Source of the DNA: Cyclobacteriaceae bacterium
GTDB taxonomy: Bacteria; Bacteroidota; Bacteroidia; Cytophagales; Cyclobacteriaceae
Length of the DNA stretch: 5,117 bases
Direction of reading: 5' to 3'
Assembly (NCBI GenBank): GCA_025455225.1
Contig: JALOMY010000230.1
Location: 1-5,117 of the forward strand
Shown here: piece after piece, positions 1 to 5,117 of the stretch
Numbering within the stretch: position 1 is the stretch's first letter
How the letters are laid out: each line of letters starts with the position of its first letter
The notes under the pieces: generated by a model
The model's database searches: none
Told to the model about the DNA's origin: nothing
Seen by the model: the letters and a program-made list of their open reading frames with translations, nothing else
Position numbers and translations under genes: made by a program

Positions 1-66
1 GATGATTGGGTAGGTTACCCCATGCGTAAAGATTATGTCGATCCGGTTAACATGATTGCTTATTAA
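1..66 (+). CDS. nuoC: NADH-quinone oxidoreductase subunit C, 3' end only
   Basis: The window opens in frame inside this gene and shows its last 21 codons before the TAA at 64-66. The visible residues include DDWVGYPMRKDY, which matches the conserved tail of NuoC (the 30 kDa subunit), where a D-D/W-x-G-[YH]-P-[LM]-RKDY segment is the family signature. NuoC is a peripheral-arm subunit of complex I that packs against NuoD and NuoB and carries no cofactor. It stops one base before the nuoD ATG, so the two proteins are separate here and not fused as in E. coli NuoCD. The 5' part lies outside the window, so length and start cannot be judged. Confidence 0.92.
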   Translation, partial: DDWVGYPMRKDYVDPVNMIAY

Positions 67-67
67 C

Positions 68-1186
68 ATGGAAGAGATCATTACCAAAGAGCTTGAATCG
101 CAGGAATACTTCATTAACATGGGGCCACAGCACCCGTCAACGCACGGTGTGTTACGTTTGGTACTTTCGCTGGATGGTGAAATCATCCGGAACGTTGAGC
201 CCCATATTGGATATATCCATCGGTCCATTGAAAAAATGTGTGAACACGACAGCTACCAGCAGATTGTTCACCTCACCGACCGAATGGACTACCTCTCCTG
301 CCACATCAATAATGAAGCTGTATGCCTGGCCGTTGAAATGGGCCTTCAACTGGAAGTACCCGAACGCGTAAAAGTAATCCGTACCATCATCGGTGAATTA
401 ACCCGCCTGTCATCTCATCAACTCTGGTGGGGTGTAATGGGCATGGATCTGGGCGCAATAACGACATTCCTTTATGGTTTCCGCGACCGCGAAATGATCA
501 CCGATATTTTTGAAGAGACTTGTGGAGCACGGCTTACCATGAACTACAATGTGCCGGGTGGTTTGATGTTTGATATTCATCCGAATTTTCAAAAGCGCAC
601 CAAAGATTTTATCGCCCACTTCAAAAAGAAACTGCCGGAATACGATGACCTGCTCTCTAACAACGTCATCTTCCGCAATCGTACCATTGGCATCGGCAAA
701 CTTTCTAAAGAAGATGCCATATCCTATGGCGTAACCGGGCCGTCAGCAAGAGCATCCGGATTTTCATGTGATGTGCGAAAGCATTATCCGTACAGCGCAT
801 ACGATAAAGTGCAATTCAAGGAAGTACTGCGTTCGGAAGGTGATTGCTATGCACGTTACGAATGCCGCATTGATGAAATGTGGGAGTCACTCTCCATCAT
901 CGAACAATTGATTGATAATATTCCCGAAGGTCCCTTTAAGACCCCGACCAAAGCAGTGATTAAACTTCCGAAAGGTGAATGGTATCAGAAGGTAGAAACC
1001 GCCCGAGGAGAATTTGGTGTGTACATCATCAGTGAAGGGCAAAAAAATCCGTACCGTGTAAAATTCCGCTCTCCGGGTTTCAGCAACCTCTCCGCCCTCA
1101 ACCACATGGCCAAAGACAGCAAGATTGCCGACCTCGTAGCCATCATGTCAACCCTTGATTTAGTTATTCCCGATATCGACCGATGA
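68..1186 (+). CDS. nuoD: NADH-quinone oxidoreductase subunit D (49 kDa quinone-site subunit)
   Basis: This 372-residue protein is the peripheral-arm subunit that, with NuoB and NuoH, forms the quinone reduction site of complex I. The signature GPQHPSTHGVLR is at 19-30. His26 aligns with the quinone-ligand His38 and Tyr75 (in MDYL) with Tyr87 of Thermus Nqo4. Asp127 (in GMDLGA) aligns with the coupling aspartate of that family. The motifs SARASG, DVRKxYPYS, ARGEFGVY and PYRVKFRSP follow in the usual order, and the protein ends in the typical DR. The ATG at 68 was chosen because it follows the nuoC stop by one base; a TTG at 56 would only add four residues and overlap nuoC. No Shine-Dalgarno sequence is visible. 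The segment from 288 to 315 is about 25 residues shorter than in Thermus or E. coli and lacks the usual SMEAxIHHFK helix; the reading frame is intact across it. The stop overlaps the nuoH start as ATGA. Confidence 0.97.
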   Translation: MEEIITKELESQEYFINMGPQHPSTHGVLRLVLSLDGEIIRNVEPHIGYIHRSIEKMCEHDSYQQIVHLTDRMDYLSCHINNEAVCLAVEMGLQLEVPERVKVIRTIIGELTRLSSHQLWWGVMGMDLGAITTFLYGFRDREMITDIFEETCGARLTMNYNVPGGLMFDIHPNFQKRTKDFIAHFKKKLPEYDDLLSNNVIFRNRTIGIGKLSKEDAISYGVTGPSARASGFSCDVRKHYPYSAYDKVQFKEVLRSEGDCYARYECRIDEMWESLSIIEQLIDNIPEGPFKTPTKAVIKLPKGEWYQKVETARGEFGVYIISEGQKNPYRVKFRSPGFSNLSALNHMAKDSKIADLVAIMSTLDLVIPDIDR

Positions 1187-2268
1187 ACGCACTCTACGAT
1201 TTTTCTTATCTCACCGGCAGCATTCACGAATGGCTATCCGAGCGCGTGTCACCGCATGCAGTTACCATCGTTGAAATGATTTTAGTGGGAATATCCTTTA
1301 TGCTTCTGTTTGCTATTCTCGGAATCGTGCTGGTGTATGCCGAACGAAAAGTAAGTGCTTTCTTTCAGCAGCGCTTGGGGCCGATGCGCGTTGGCAAGTG
1401 GGGAACTGCCCAAACCATTGCCGATGTTATAAAACTTTTGTTGAAGGAACCGTTGATGAACAAGGAGGCGGATAAATTCCTGTTCAACCTGGCTCCGTTT
1501 GTGATCATGATCGCGGCCTTCATGGCCATCGCTGCCCTGCCGTTTGCGAAAGGATTGCAGGCCCTCGACTTTGACATCGGCATCTTGTATGTCGCTGCCG
1601 TTTCCTCATTAGGCGTCATTGGCATCTTACTGGCCGGCTGGTCATCCAACAATAAATATTCTCTGATTGGCGCTATGCGTTCTGGTGCGCAAATTCTTAG
1701 TTATGAACTTTCAGTTGCCTTGTCACTATTAACTATTGTAGTGTTAACCGGAAGCTTGCAACTCAGCGTAATTGTTGAATCGCAGGCTGATGGCTGGTGG
1801 ATTTTCAAAGGACACATTCCGGCATTCATTGCTTTCATTATTTTCCTGATTGCCAGCACCGCAGAAACGAACCGCGGACCCTTTGATATTGCCGAAGCTG
1901 AATCAGAATTAACAGCCGGCTTCCATACCGAGTATTCCGGGTTGAAGTTTGCCTTCTTCTTCCTGGCCGAATTTGCCAACATGTTTATTGTTTCAGCTAT
2001 AGGCGCCACGGTGTTTCTAGGCGGATGGATGCCGTTGCATATAGGAAGCTGGGAAGGCTTCAATGCGGTGATGGATTTCATACCGCCCATCTTCTGGTTT
2101 TTTGGAAAAGTTTCGTTTTTAATTTTTATGATGATGTGGTTCCGGTGGACATTCCCCCGATTGCGCATCGATCAGTTATTAACGTTGGAATGGAAATATC
2201 TGCTGCCCATAAACCTGGTAAACATAGTAGTGATGGCGTTTCTTGGGTTGATGGGATGGCATTTTTAA
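1183..2268 (+). CDS. nuoH: NADH-quinone oxidoreductase subunit H (membrane quinone-chamber subunit)
   Basis: NuoH is the membrane subunit that docks the peripheral arm and forms the quinone entry chamber and the start of the charged axis. The 361-residue product has about eight hydrophobic segments. Family landmarks are AERKVSAFFQQRLGP from residue 53, AGWSSNNKYSLIGAMRSGAQ around 151-170, AETNRGPFD at 227-235, followed by EAESELTAGFHTEYSG, and FPRLRIDQLL near the C-terminus. The ATG at 1183 overlaps the nuoD stop (ATGA) and has no Shine-Dalgarno, which suggests translational coupling. About 30 mostly polar residues precede the first membrane helix, roughly 19 more than in E. coli NuoH. The next ATG, at 1276, would start right at the helix and is less likely. 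No nuoE, nuoF or nuoG separates it from nuoD. Confidence 0.97.
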   Translation: MNALYDFSYLTGSIHEWLSERVSPHAVTIVEMILVGISFMLLFAILGIVLVYAERKVSAFFQQRLGPMRVGKWGTAQTIADVIKLLLKEPLMNKEADKFLFNLAPFVIMIAAFMAIAALPFAKGLQALDFDIGILYVAAVSSLGVIGILLAGWSSNNKYSLIGAMRSGAQILSYELSVALSLLTIVVLTGSLQLSVIVESQADGWWIFKGHIPAFIAFIIFLIASTAETNRGPFDIAEAESELTAGFHTEYSGLKFAFFFLAEFANMFIVSAIGATVFLGGWMPLHIGSWEGFNAVMDFIPPIFWFFGKVSFLIFMMMWFRWTFPRLRIDQLLTLEWKYLLPINLVNIVVMAFLGLMGWHF

Positions 2269-2280
2269 ATCGTGTTCTAT

Positions 2281-2310
2281 TACATGGTCTGTATCGACAC
2301 AGACCATGTA
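2281..2310. repeat. Perfect 12-bp inverted repeat (hairpin) between nuoH and nuoI
   Basis: The left arm TACATGGTCTGT (2281-2292) and right arm ACAGACCATGTA (2299-2310) are exact reverse complements around a 6-base loop, ATCGAC. It starts 12 bases after the nuoH stop and ends 22 bases before the nuoI ATG, leaving the nuoI ribosome site free. There is no T-tract after the stem on either strand, so it does not look like an intrinsic terminator. In mRNA it could be a stability or processing hairpin; as DNA it could be a binding site for a dimeric protein. The structure is seen directly; its role is inference. Confidence 0.85.
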
Positions 2311-2319
2311 CAAAAGTTG

Positions 2320-2324
2320 AAGGA
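2320..2324 (+). promoter_or_regulatory. Ribosome binding site of nuoI
   Basis: AAGGA lies 8 bases upstream of the nuoI ATG at 2333. It supports that start and is notable because nuoD, nuoH, nuoK and nuoL show no comparable site. nuoI is also the only complete gene here that does not touch or nearly touch its upstream neighbour, so it needs independent ribosome loading. Confidence 0.7.
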
Positions 2325-2332
2325 AAGAATAA

Positions 2333-2809
2333 ATGAAGAGCATAATTAATTACTTCAAGGAAATCTATTTTGGGCTGAAGTCCCTCGTTACCGGCATGCG
2401 GGTAACGGGGCATTACATCACCCACCCGAAAGAAATCATTACGCAACAATATCCGGAGAACCGCGATACGCTGAAGATGTTCGAACGTTTCCGCGGTGAA
2501 GTTGTGTTGCTGCATAATGAAAACAATGAGCATCGCTGCACCGGGTGCTCGGCCTGTGAAATTGCCTGCCCGAACGGAACAATTGAGATCATCAATAAAA
2601 AAGTTGATATCGATGGACGGAAAGTAAAAGCCCTCGACACGTTTGTGTACCATTTACAAATGTGCACGATGTGCGGTCTCTGCATTCCGGCATGCCCCAC
2701 CGATGCCATTAAAATGGCCAACACGTTTGAGCATGCAGTATTCGACCGGTCGAAGCTGACCAAAGTATTGAATAAACCGGGTTCTAAACTAATGGACGGA
2801 GTAAAATAA
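2333..2809 (+). CDS. nuoI: NADH-quinone oxidoreductase subunit I (2x[4Fe-4S] protein)
   Basis: NuoI is the ferredoxin-like peripheral-arm subunit that carries clusters N6a and N6b and passes electrons toward N2 in NuoB. The 158-residue product has two intact C-x2-C-x2-C-x3-CP motifs: Cys69, 72, 75 and 79 (CTGCSACEIACP), and Cys111, 114, 117 and 121 (CTMCGLCIPACP). An amphipathic N-terminal part and the QQYPE stretch before the first motif are typical of the family. The segment RFRGEVVLLHNENNEHRC followed by CPNGTIEI resembles, from memory, Bacteroidota NuoI more than the proteobacterial form. In a complex without NuoEFG, this subunit would be near the point where electrons enter. The start has a good Shine-Dalgarno at 2320-2324. 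The TAA stop shares one base with the nuoJ ATG. Confidence 0.97.
   Translation: MKSIINYFKEIYFGLKSLVTGMRVTGHYITHPKEIITQQYPENRDTLKMFERFRGEVVLLHNENNEHRCTGCSACEIACPNGTIEIINKKVDIDGRKVKALDTFVYHLQMCTMCGLCIPACPTDAIKMANTFEHAVFDRSKLTKVLNKPGSKLMDGVK
2798..2801 (+). promoter_or_regulatory. Ribosome binding site of nuoJ
   Basis: GGAG lies inside the last codons of nuoI, 7 bases before the nuoJ ATG at 2809. It supports that start and suggests that nuoJ can load ribosomes as well as being coupled to nuoI through the one-base stop/start overlap. Confidence 0.55.
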
Positions 2810-3324
2810 TGGACAGCACCGCAATAATATTCTATTTCATCGCCACGGTTATGATTGTATTTTCCGTGCTGGCGGTAACCTCGCGCAGGATTTTACGCGC
2901 TGCCGTTTACCTGTTGTTTGCCCTGGCCGGAACAGCCGCCTTGTATTTCATGATTGACTATTATTTCCTGGCGGCCGTGCAACTGATCGTCTATGCCGGG
3001 GGCATTGTTGTGCTGATCATCTTTTCCGTATTGCTCACTTCGCACATCAACGAAAAACTGGATAAACCAGCATGGAGTAAAATCATTTACACTTCCCTTA
3101 CGCTCGCAGCCGGCCTGGTCCTTACTCTCTATACTATTTATGATCATTCCTTTGTGACTGAAACTTCTTCACCTGCGAATGTTACCGTGAACCTCATTGG
3201 CGAGCGAATGCTCAGTTACGGTGAAGGCGGTTATGTGTTGCCCTTTGAAGTAATCAGTATTTTGTTACTGGCCGCCATGGTAGGCGCCATTGTTATTGCC
3301 AAACGTACTCCTCCGAAATCATGA
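2809..3324 (+). CDS. nuoJ: NADH-quinone oxidoreductase subunit J
   Basis: NuoJ is a small membrane subunit of complex I lying between NuoH and NuoK. The 171 residues show five hydrophobic segments, at roughly 4-24, 28-49, 51-79, 88-110 and 140-165. The third holds AVQLIVYAGGIVVLIIF, with Tyr62 in the YAGG motif; this helix is the one that switches between pi-bulge and alpha form in complex I structures. The last helix, LPFEVISILLLAAMVGAIVIA, is also characteristic (given here as the segment from about residue 144 to 164). Length is close to that of E. coli NuoJ (184). It overlaps nuoI by one base and nuoK by four (ATGA). Confidence 0.95.
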   Translation: MDSTAIIFYFIATVMIVFSVLAVTSRRILRAAVYLLFALAGTAALYFMIDYYFLAAVQLIVYAGGIVVLIIFSVLLTSHINEKLDKPAWSKIIYTSLTLAAGLVLTLYTIYDHSFVTETSSPANVTVNLIGERMLSYGEGGYVLPFEVISILLLAAMVGAIVIAKRTPPKS

Positions 3325-3638
3325 TTAACCACGTACCCCTTGAACATATTCTCCTTGTTACTACGCTGATGTTTTTCATCGGGGCGTATGGCTTTCTTAC
3401 TCGTAGAAATTTAGTGACCATGCTGATTGGTGTGGAACTTATGCTGAACTCTGTGAACATCAACTTCGTAGTATTTGATCAATACCTCTTTCCCGGAAAG
3501 ATTGAAGGTCATTTTTTCTCGTTGTTTATTATCGCCATTGCTGCTGCCGAAGCGGCCGTGGCTATTGCCATATTCATTAACCTCTACCGCAACATCCGCT
3601 CGATTGATGTGGAAGAAGTGGACAAAATGAAATACTGA
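3321..3638 (+). CDS. nuoK: NADH-quinone oxidoreductase subunit K
   Basis: NuoK is the three-helix membrane subunit, related to MrpC, that links the quinone chamber to the antiporter-like pumps. The 105-residue product has helices at about 7-26, 31-54 and 63-89. The two essential membrane glutamates are present: Glu39 in LIGVELMLN (E. coli Glu36) and Glu77 in AAAEAAVAIA (E. coli Glu72). Two extra residues lie in the loop between them. RRNLVTMLIG is the typical entry to the second helix. The start overlaps the nuoJ stop as ATGA with no Shine-Dalgarno, and the TGA stop shares one base with the nuoL ATG. Length and motifs are ordinary for the family. Confidence 0.97.
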   Translation: MINHVPLEHILLVTTLMFFIGAYGFLTRRNLVTMLIGVELMLNSVNINFVVFDQYLFPGKIEGHFFSLFIIAIAAAEAAVAIAIFINLYRNIRSIDVEEVDKMKY

Positions 3639-5117
3639 TGGATTACCGTTATACGATACTTATTGTCTTGCTGCCATTTGCCTCCTTTTTGATCAATGGC
3701 TTACTGAGCGGCAAACTTCCCCATAAAGTTGCAGGCTGGCTGGCCACGCTGGCCATAGGCCTTTCTACTGTATTAAGTTGGTACGCGGCTTCACAGTATT
3801 TTCTTAAAAGCTCTGTCTACGAAAAAACCCTGGCATTCAACATAACCTGGTTACGGTTTACAGAATCGTTGCAGATCAACATGGGCATTTTACTCGACCC
3901 GATTTCAGTGATGATGCTGGTGGTGATTACCACTGTTTCGCTGATGGTTTTTCTGTACAGTCAGGGATATATGCACGGAGAAAAAGGCTTTGTTCGCTAC
4001 TTCGCGTTCCTTTCGCTTTTCAGTTTCTCCATGCTGGGCCTGGTGGTGTCGGCCAACCTGTTTCAGCTTTACATGTTTTGGGAACTGGTGGGTGTTTCTT
4101 CATATTTATTAATTGGGTACTACTATGATAAACCGGAAGCGGTTGCCGCAGCCAAAAAAGCCTTTATCGTTACCCGTTTTGCCGACTTCGGATTTTTAGT
4201 GGGCATCCTGCTGCTATCCTATTTCACCGGAACGTTCGATTTTATTTCCATCACCGATCCAAATACAGCTGCCTTCAGCACCATGCCGGCTTTATCTTTT
4301 ATGGGCATCTCCGTCATGACCTGGGCACTCGTGCTCATCTTCATGGGTGGTGCAGGTAAGTCGGCCATGTTCCCGCTTCACATCTGGCTACCCGATGCTA
4401 TGGAAGGCCCAACGCCTGTATCGGCATTAATCCATGCCGCCACCATGGTGGTGGCCGGTGTATTCCTGGTTGCCAGAATGTTCCCGGTATTTGTAGTGCA
4501 TTCACCCGATGCACTGAATGTAGTAGCTTTTATAGGCGCTTTTACTCTATTGTTTGCAGCCATTATTGCCTGCACACAAACCGATATCAAACGCATACTG
4601 GCATTTTCTACCATGTCGCAGATTGGGTACATGATGCTGGCACTTGGTGTTTCCGGTTACGGAAGCGAAGGCTTAGGCTATACCGCTTCCATGTTTCACT
4701 TATTCACACATGCATTTTTCAAAGCCTTATTATTCCTTGGTGCCGGCTCCATCATACATGCCATCCACACCAACGACATTCGCGATATGGGCGGCTTGCG
4801 CAAACATCAACCCATTACGCATATTGTATTTCTAATCGCCTGTTTAGCCATTGCCGGCATTCCACCCTTCGCAGGTTTCTTCAGCAAAGACGAAATCCTT
4901 TCGGCTGCACTGGCGAGTAACCCAGTTTACTTTGGTATTGCTGCTTTCGCAGCAGCACTTACGGCATTCTATATGTTCAGGCTTTACTTCCTTGTTTTTT
5001 GGCATCAGGATAAAACGTATGCACACACTCCGCACGAATCACCGGCTATCATGCTCATACCGATGATCCTGCTGGCCATTGGATCGGTATTAGCCGGTTT
5101 CATTCCATTCGGAAATT
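3638..5117 (+). CDS. nuoL: NADH-quinone oxidoreductase subunit L, 5' part (runs off the window)
   Basis: NuoL is the distal antiporter-like proton-pumping subunit of complex I. The frame is open from the ATG at 3638, which overlaps the nuoK stop as TGATG, to the edge. It gives 493 residues of an expected 600-660, so the end of the protein, including the long lateral helix, is missing. Key charged residues are all present: Glu149 (FWELVGVSSYLLIGYYY; E. coli Glu144), Lys241 (GAGKSAMFPLHIWLPDAM; Lys229), His266 (LIHAATMVVAG; His254), Lys362 (THAFFKALLFLGAGS; Lys342), and Lys417-Asp418 (FFSKDEIL; Lys399-Asp400). The loop before Lys362 is about seven residues longer than in E. coli. NuoM and MrpA-type paralogues share parts of this fold, but the match to NuoL motifs and the position after nuoK favour NuoL. 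No start other than 3638 fits the N-terminus. Confidence 0.95.
   Translation, partial: MDYRYTILIVLLPFASFLINGLLSGKLPHKVAGWLATLAIGLSTVLSWYAASQYFLKSSVYEKTLAFNITWLRFTESLQINMGILLDPISVMMLVVITTVSLMVFLYSQGYMHGEKGFVRYFAFLSLFSFSMLGLVVSANLFQLYMFWELVGVSSYLLIGYYYDKPEAVAAAKKAFIVTRFADFGFLVGILLLSYFTGTFDFISITDPNTAAFSTMPALSFMGISVMTWALVLIFMGGAGKSAMFPLHIWLPDAMEGPTPVSALIHAATMVVAGVFLVARMFPVFVVHSPDALNVVAFIGAFTLLFAAIIACTQTDIKRILAFSTMSQIGYMMLALGVSGYGSEGLGYTASMFHLFTHAFFKALLFLGAGSIIHAIHTNDIRDMGGLRKHQPITHIVFLIACLAIAGIPPFAGFFSKDEILSAALASNPVYFGIAAFAAALTAFYMFRLYFLVFWHQDKTYAHTPHESPAIMLIPMILLAIGSVLAGFIPFGN

Noticed and set aside
56..67. Possible TTG start for nuoD four codons upstream of the ATG
   Set aside because: It lies inside the nuoC coding end, adds only four unconserved residues, and the ATG at 68 directly after the nuoC stop is the simpler start.
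1701..2168. Open frame on the - strand inside nuoH (155 residues)
   Set aside because: It is fully inside a highly conserved membrane gene and its translation shows no recognisable domain; it is best explained as a shadow of nuoH.
2281..2320. Intrinsic terminator between nuoH and nuoI
   Set aside because: The stem is good but it is followed by CAAAAGTTGA on the + strand and by ATAGAACACG on the - strand, with no T-tract. Termination here would also cut the complex I operon in two.
2240..2332. Promoter for nuoI in the gap
   Set aside because: I found no convincing match to the Bacteroidota -7 (TAnnTTTG) and -33 (TTG) elements; the nearest candidate around 2266 matches poorly.
2025..2336. Open + strand frame overlapping the end of nuoH and the gap (103 residues)
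   Set aside because: It is out of frame with nuoH over most of its length, has no recognisable domain, and its last part merely reads through the hairpin.
2126..2653. Open frame on the - strand across nuoH, the gap and nuoI (175 residues)
   Set aside because: It covers two conserved genes and the hairpin, and has no recognisable motif or supported start.
3638..5117. nuoL-like frame as an MrpA/hydrogenase-4 antiporter subunit from another system
   Set aside because: The neighbours nuoH-I-J-K are contiguous and overlapping, and the motifs and residue spacing match NuoL of complex I.

Overview
This window is an internal piece of a respiratory complex I (nuo) operon. All genes lie on the + strand with almost no non-coding DNA. 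In order they are: the last codons of nuoC (1-66), nuoD (68-1186), nuoH (1183-2268), a 64-base gap holding a perfect hairpin, nuoI (2333-2809), nuoJ (2809-3324), nuoK (3321-3638), and the first 493 codons of nuoL (3638 to the window edge). No tRNA, rRNA, CRISPR array, insertion sequence or foreign-looking gene is visible, and no stretch over 300 bases lacks a gene.

The likely host is a member of the Bacteroidota, perhaps Cytophagales/Cyclobacteriaceae-like. This is inferred from the NuoI flavour (motif CPNGTIEI at the first Fe-S site), the separate rather than fused nuoC and nuoD, the moderate G+C content judged by eye, and several starts with no Shine-Dalgarno sequence. It is not proven by the window.

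The most informative point of layout is that nuoD runs straight into nuoH with an ATGA overlap. The nuoE, nuoF and nuoG genes, which in the common 14-gene order sit between them and encode the NADH-oxidising module, are absent from this position. The locus therefore looks like the 11-subunit type (ABCD-HIJKLMN). That type is known from Bacteroides-type bacteria, green sulfur bacteria and, as NDH-1, cyanobacteria, where the electron donor may be ferredoxin or another partner rather than NADH. NuoEFG could also be encoded elsewhere in the genome.

The products fit together as one machine. NuoC, NuoD and NuoI form most of the peripheral connecting arm: NuoI carries two 4Fe-4S clusters, and NuoD provides the quinone-site His and Tyr. 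NuoH forms the membrane side of the quinone chamber. NuoJ and NuoK couple the chamber to the antiporter-like subunits, of which NuoL is the distal pump. The proton-path residues I could align (NuoK Glu39 and Glu77; NuoL Glu149, Lys241, His266, Lys362, Lys417) are all present, so the complex looks functional.

I see no wholly new system here. The points worth a second look are the missing EFG genes, a roughly 25-residue shortfall in the C-terminal part of NuoD, and the isolated hairpin at the only real gap in the operon.
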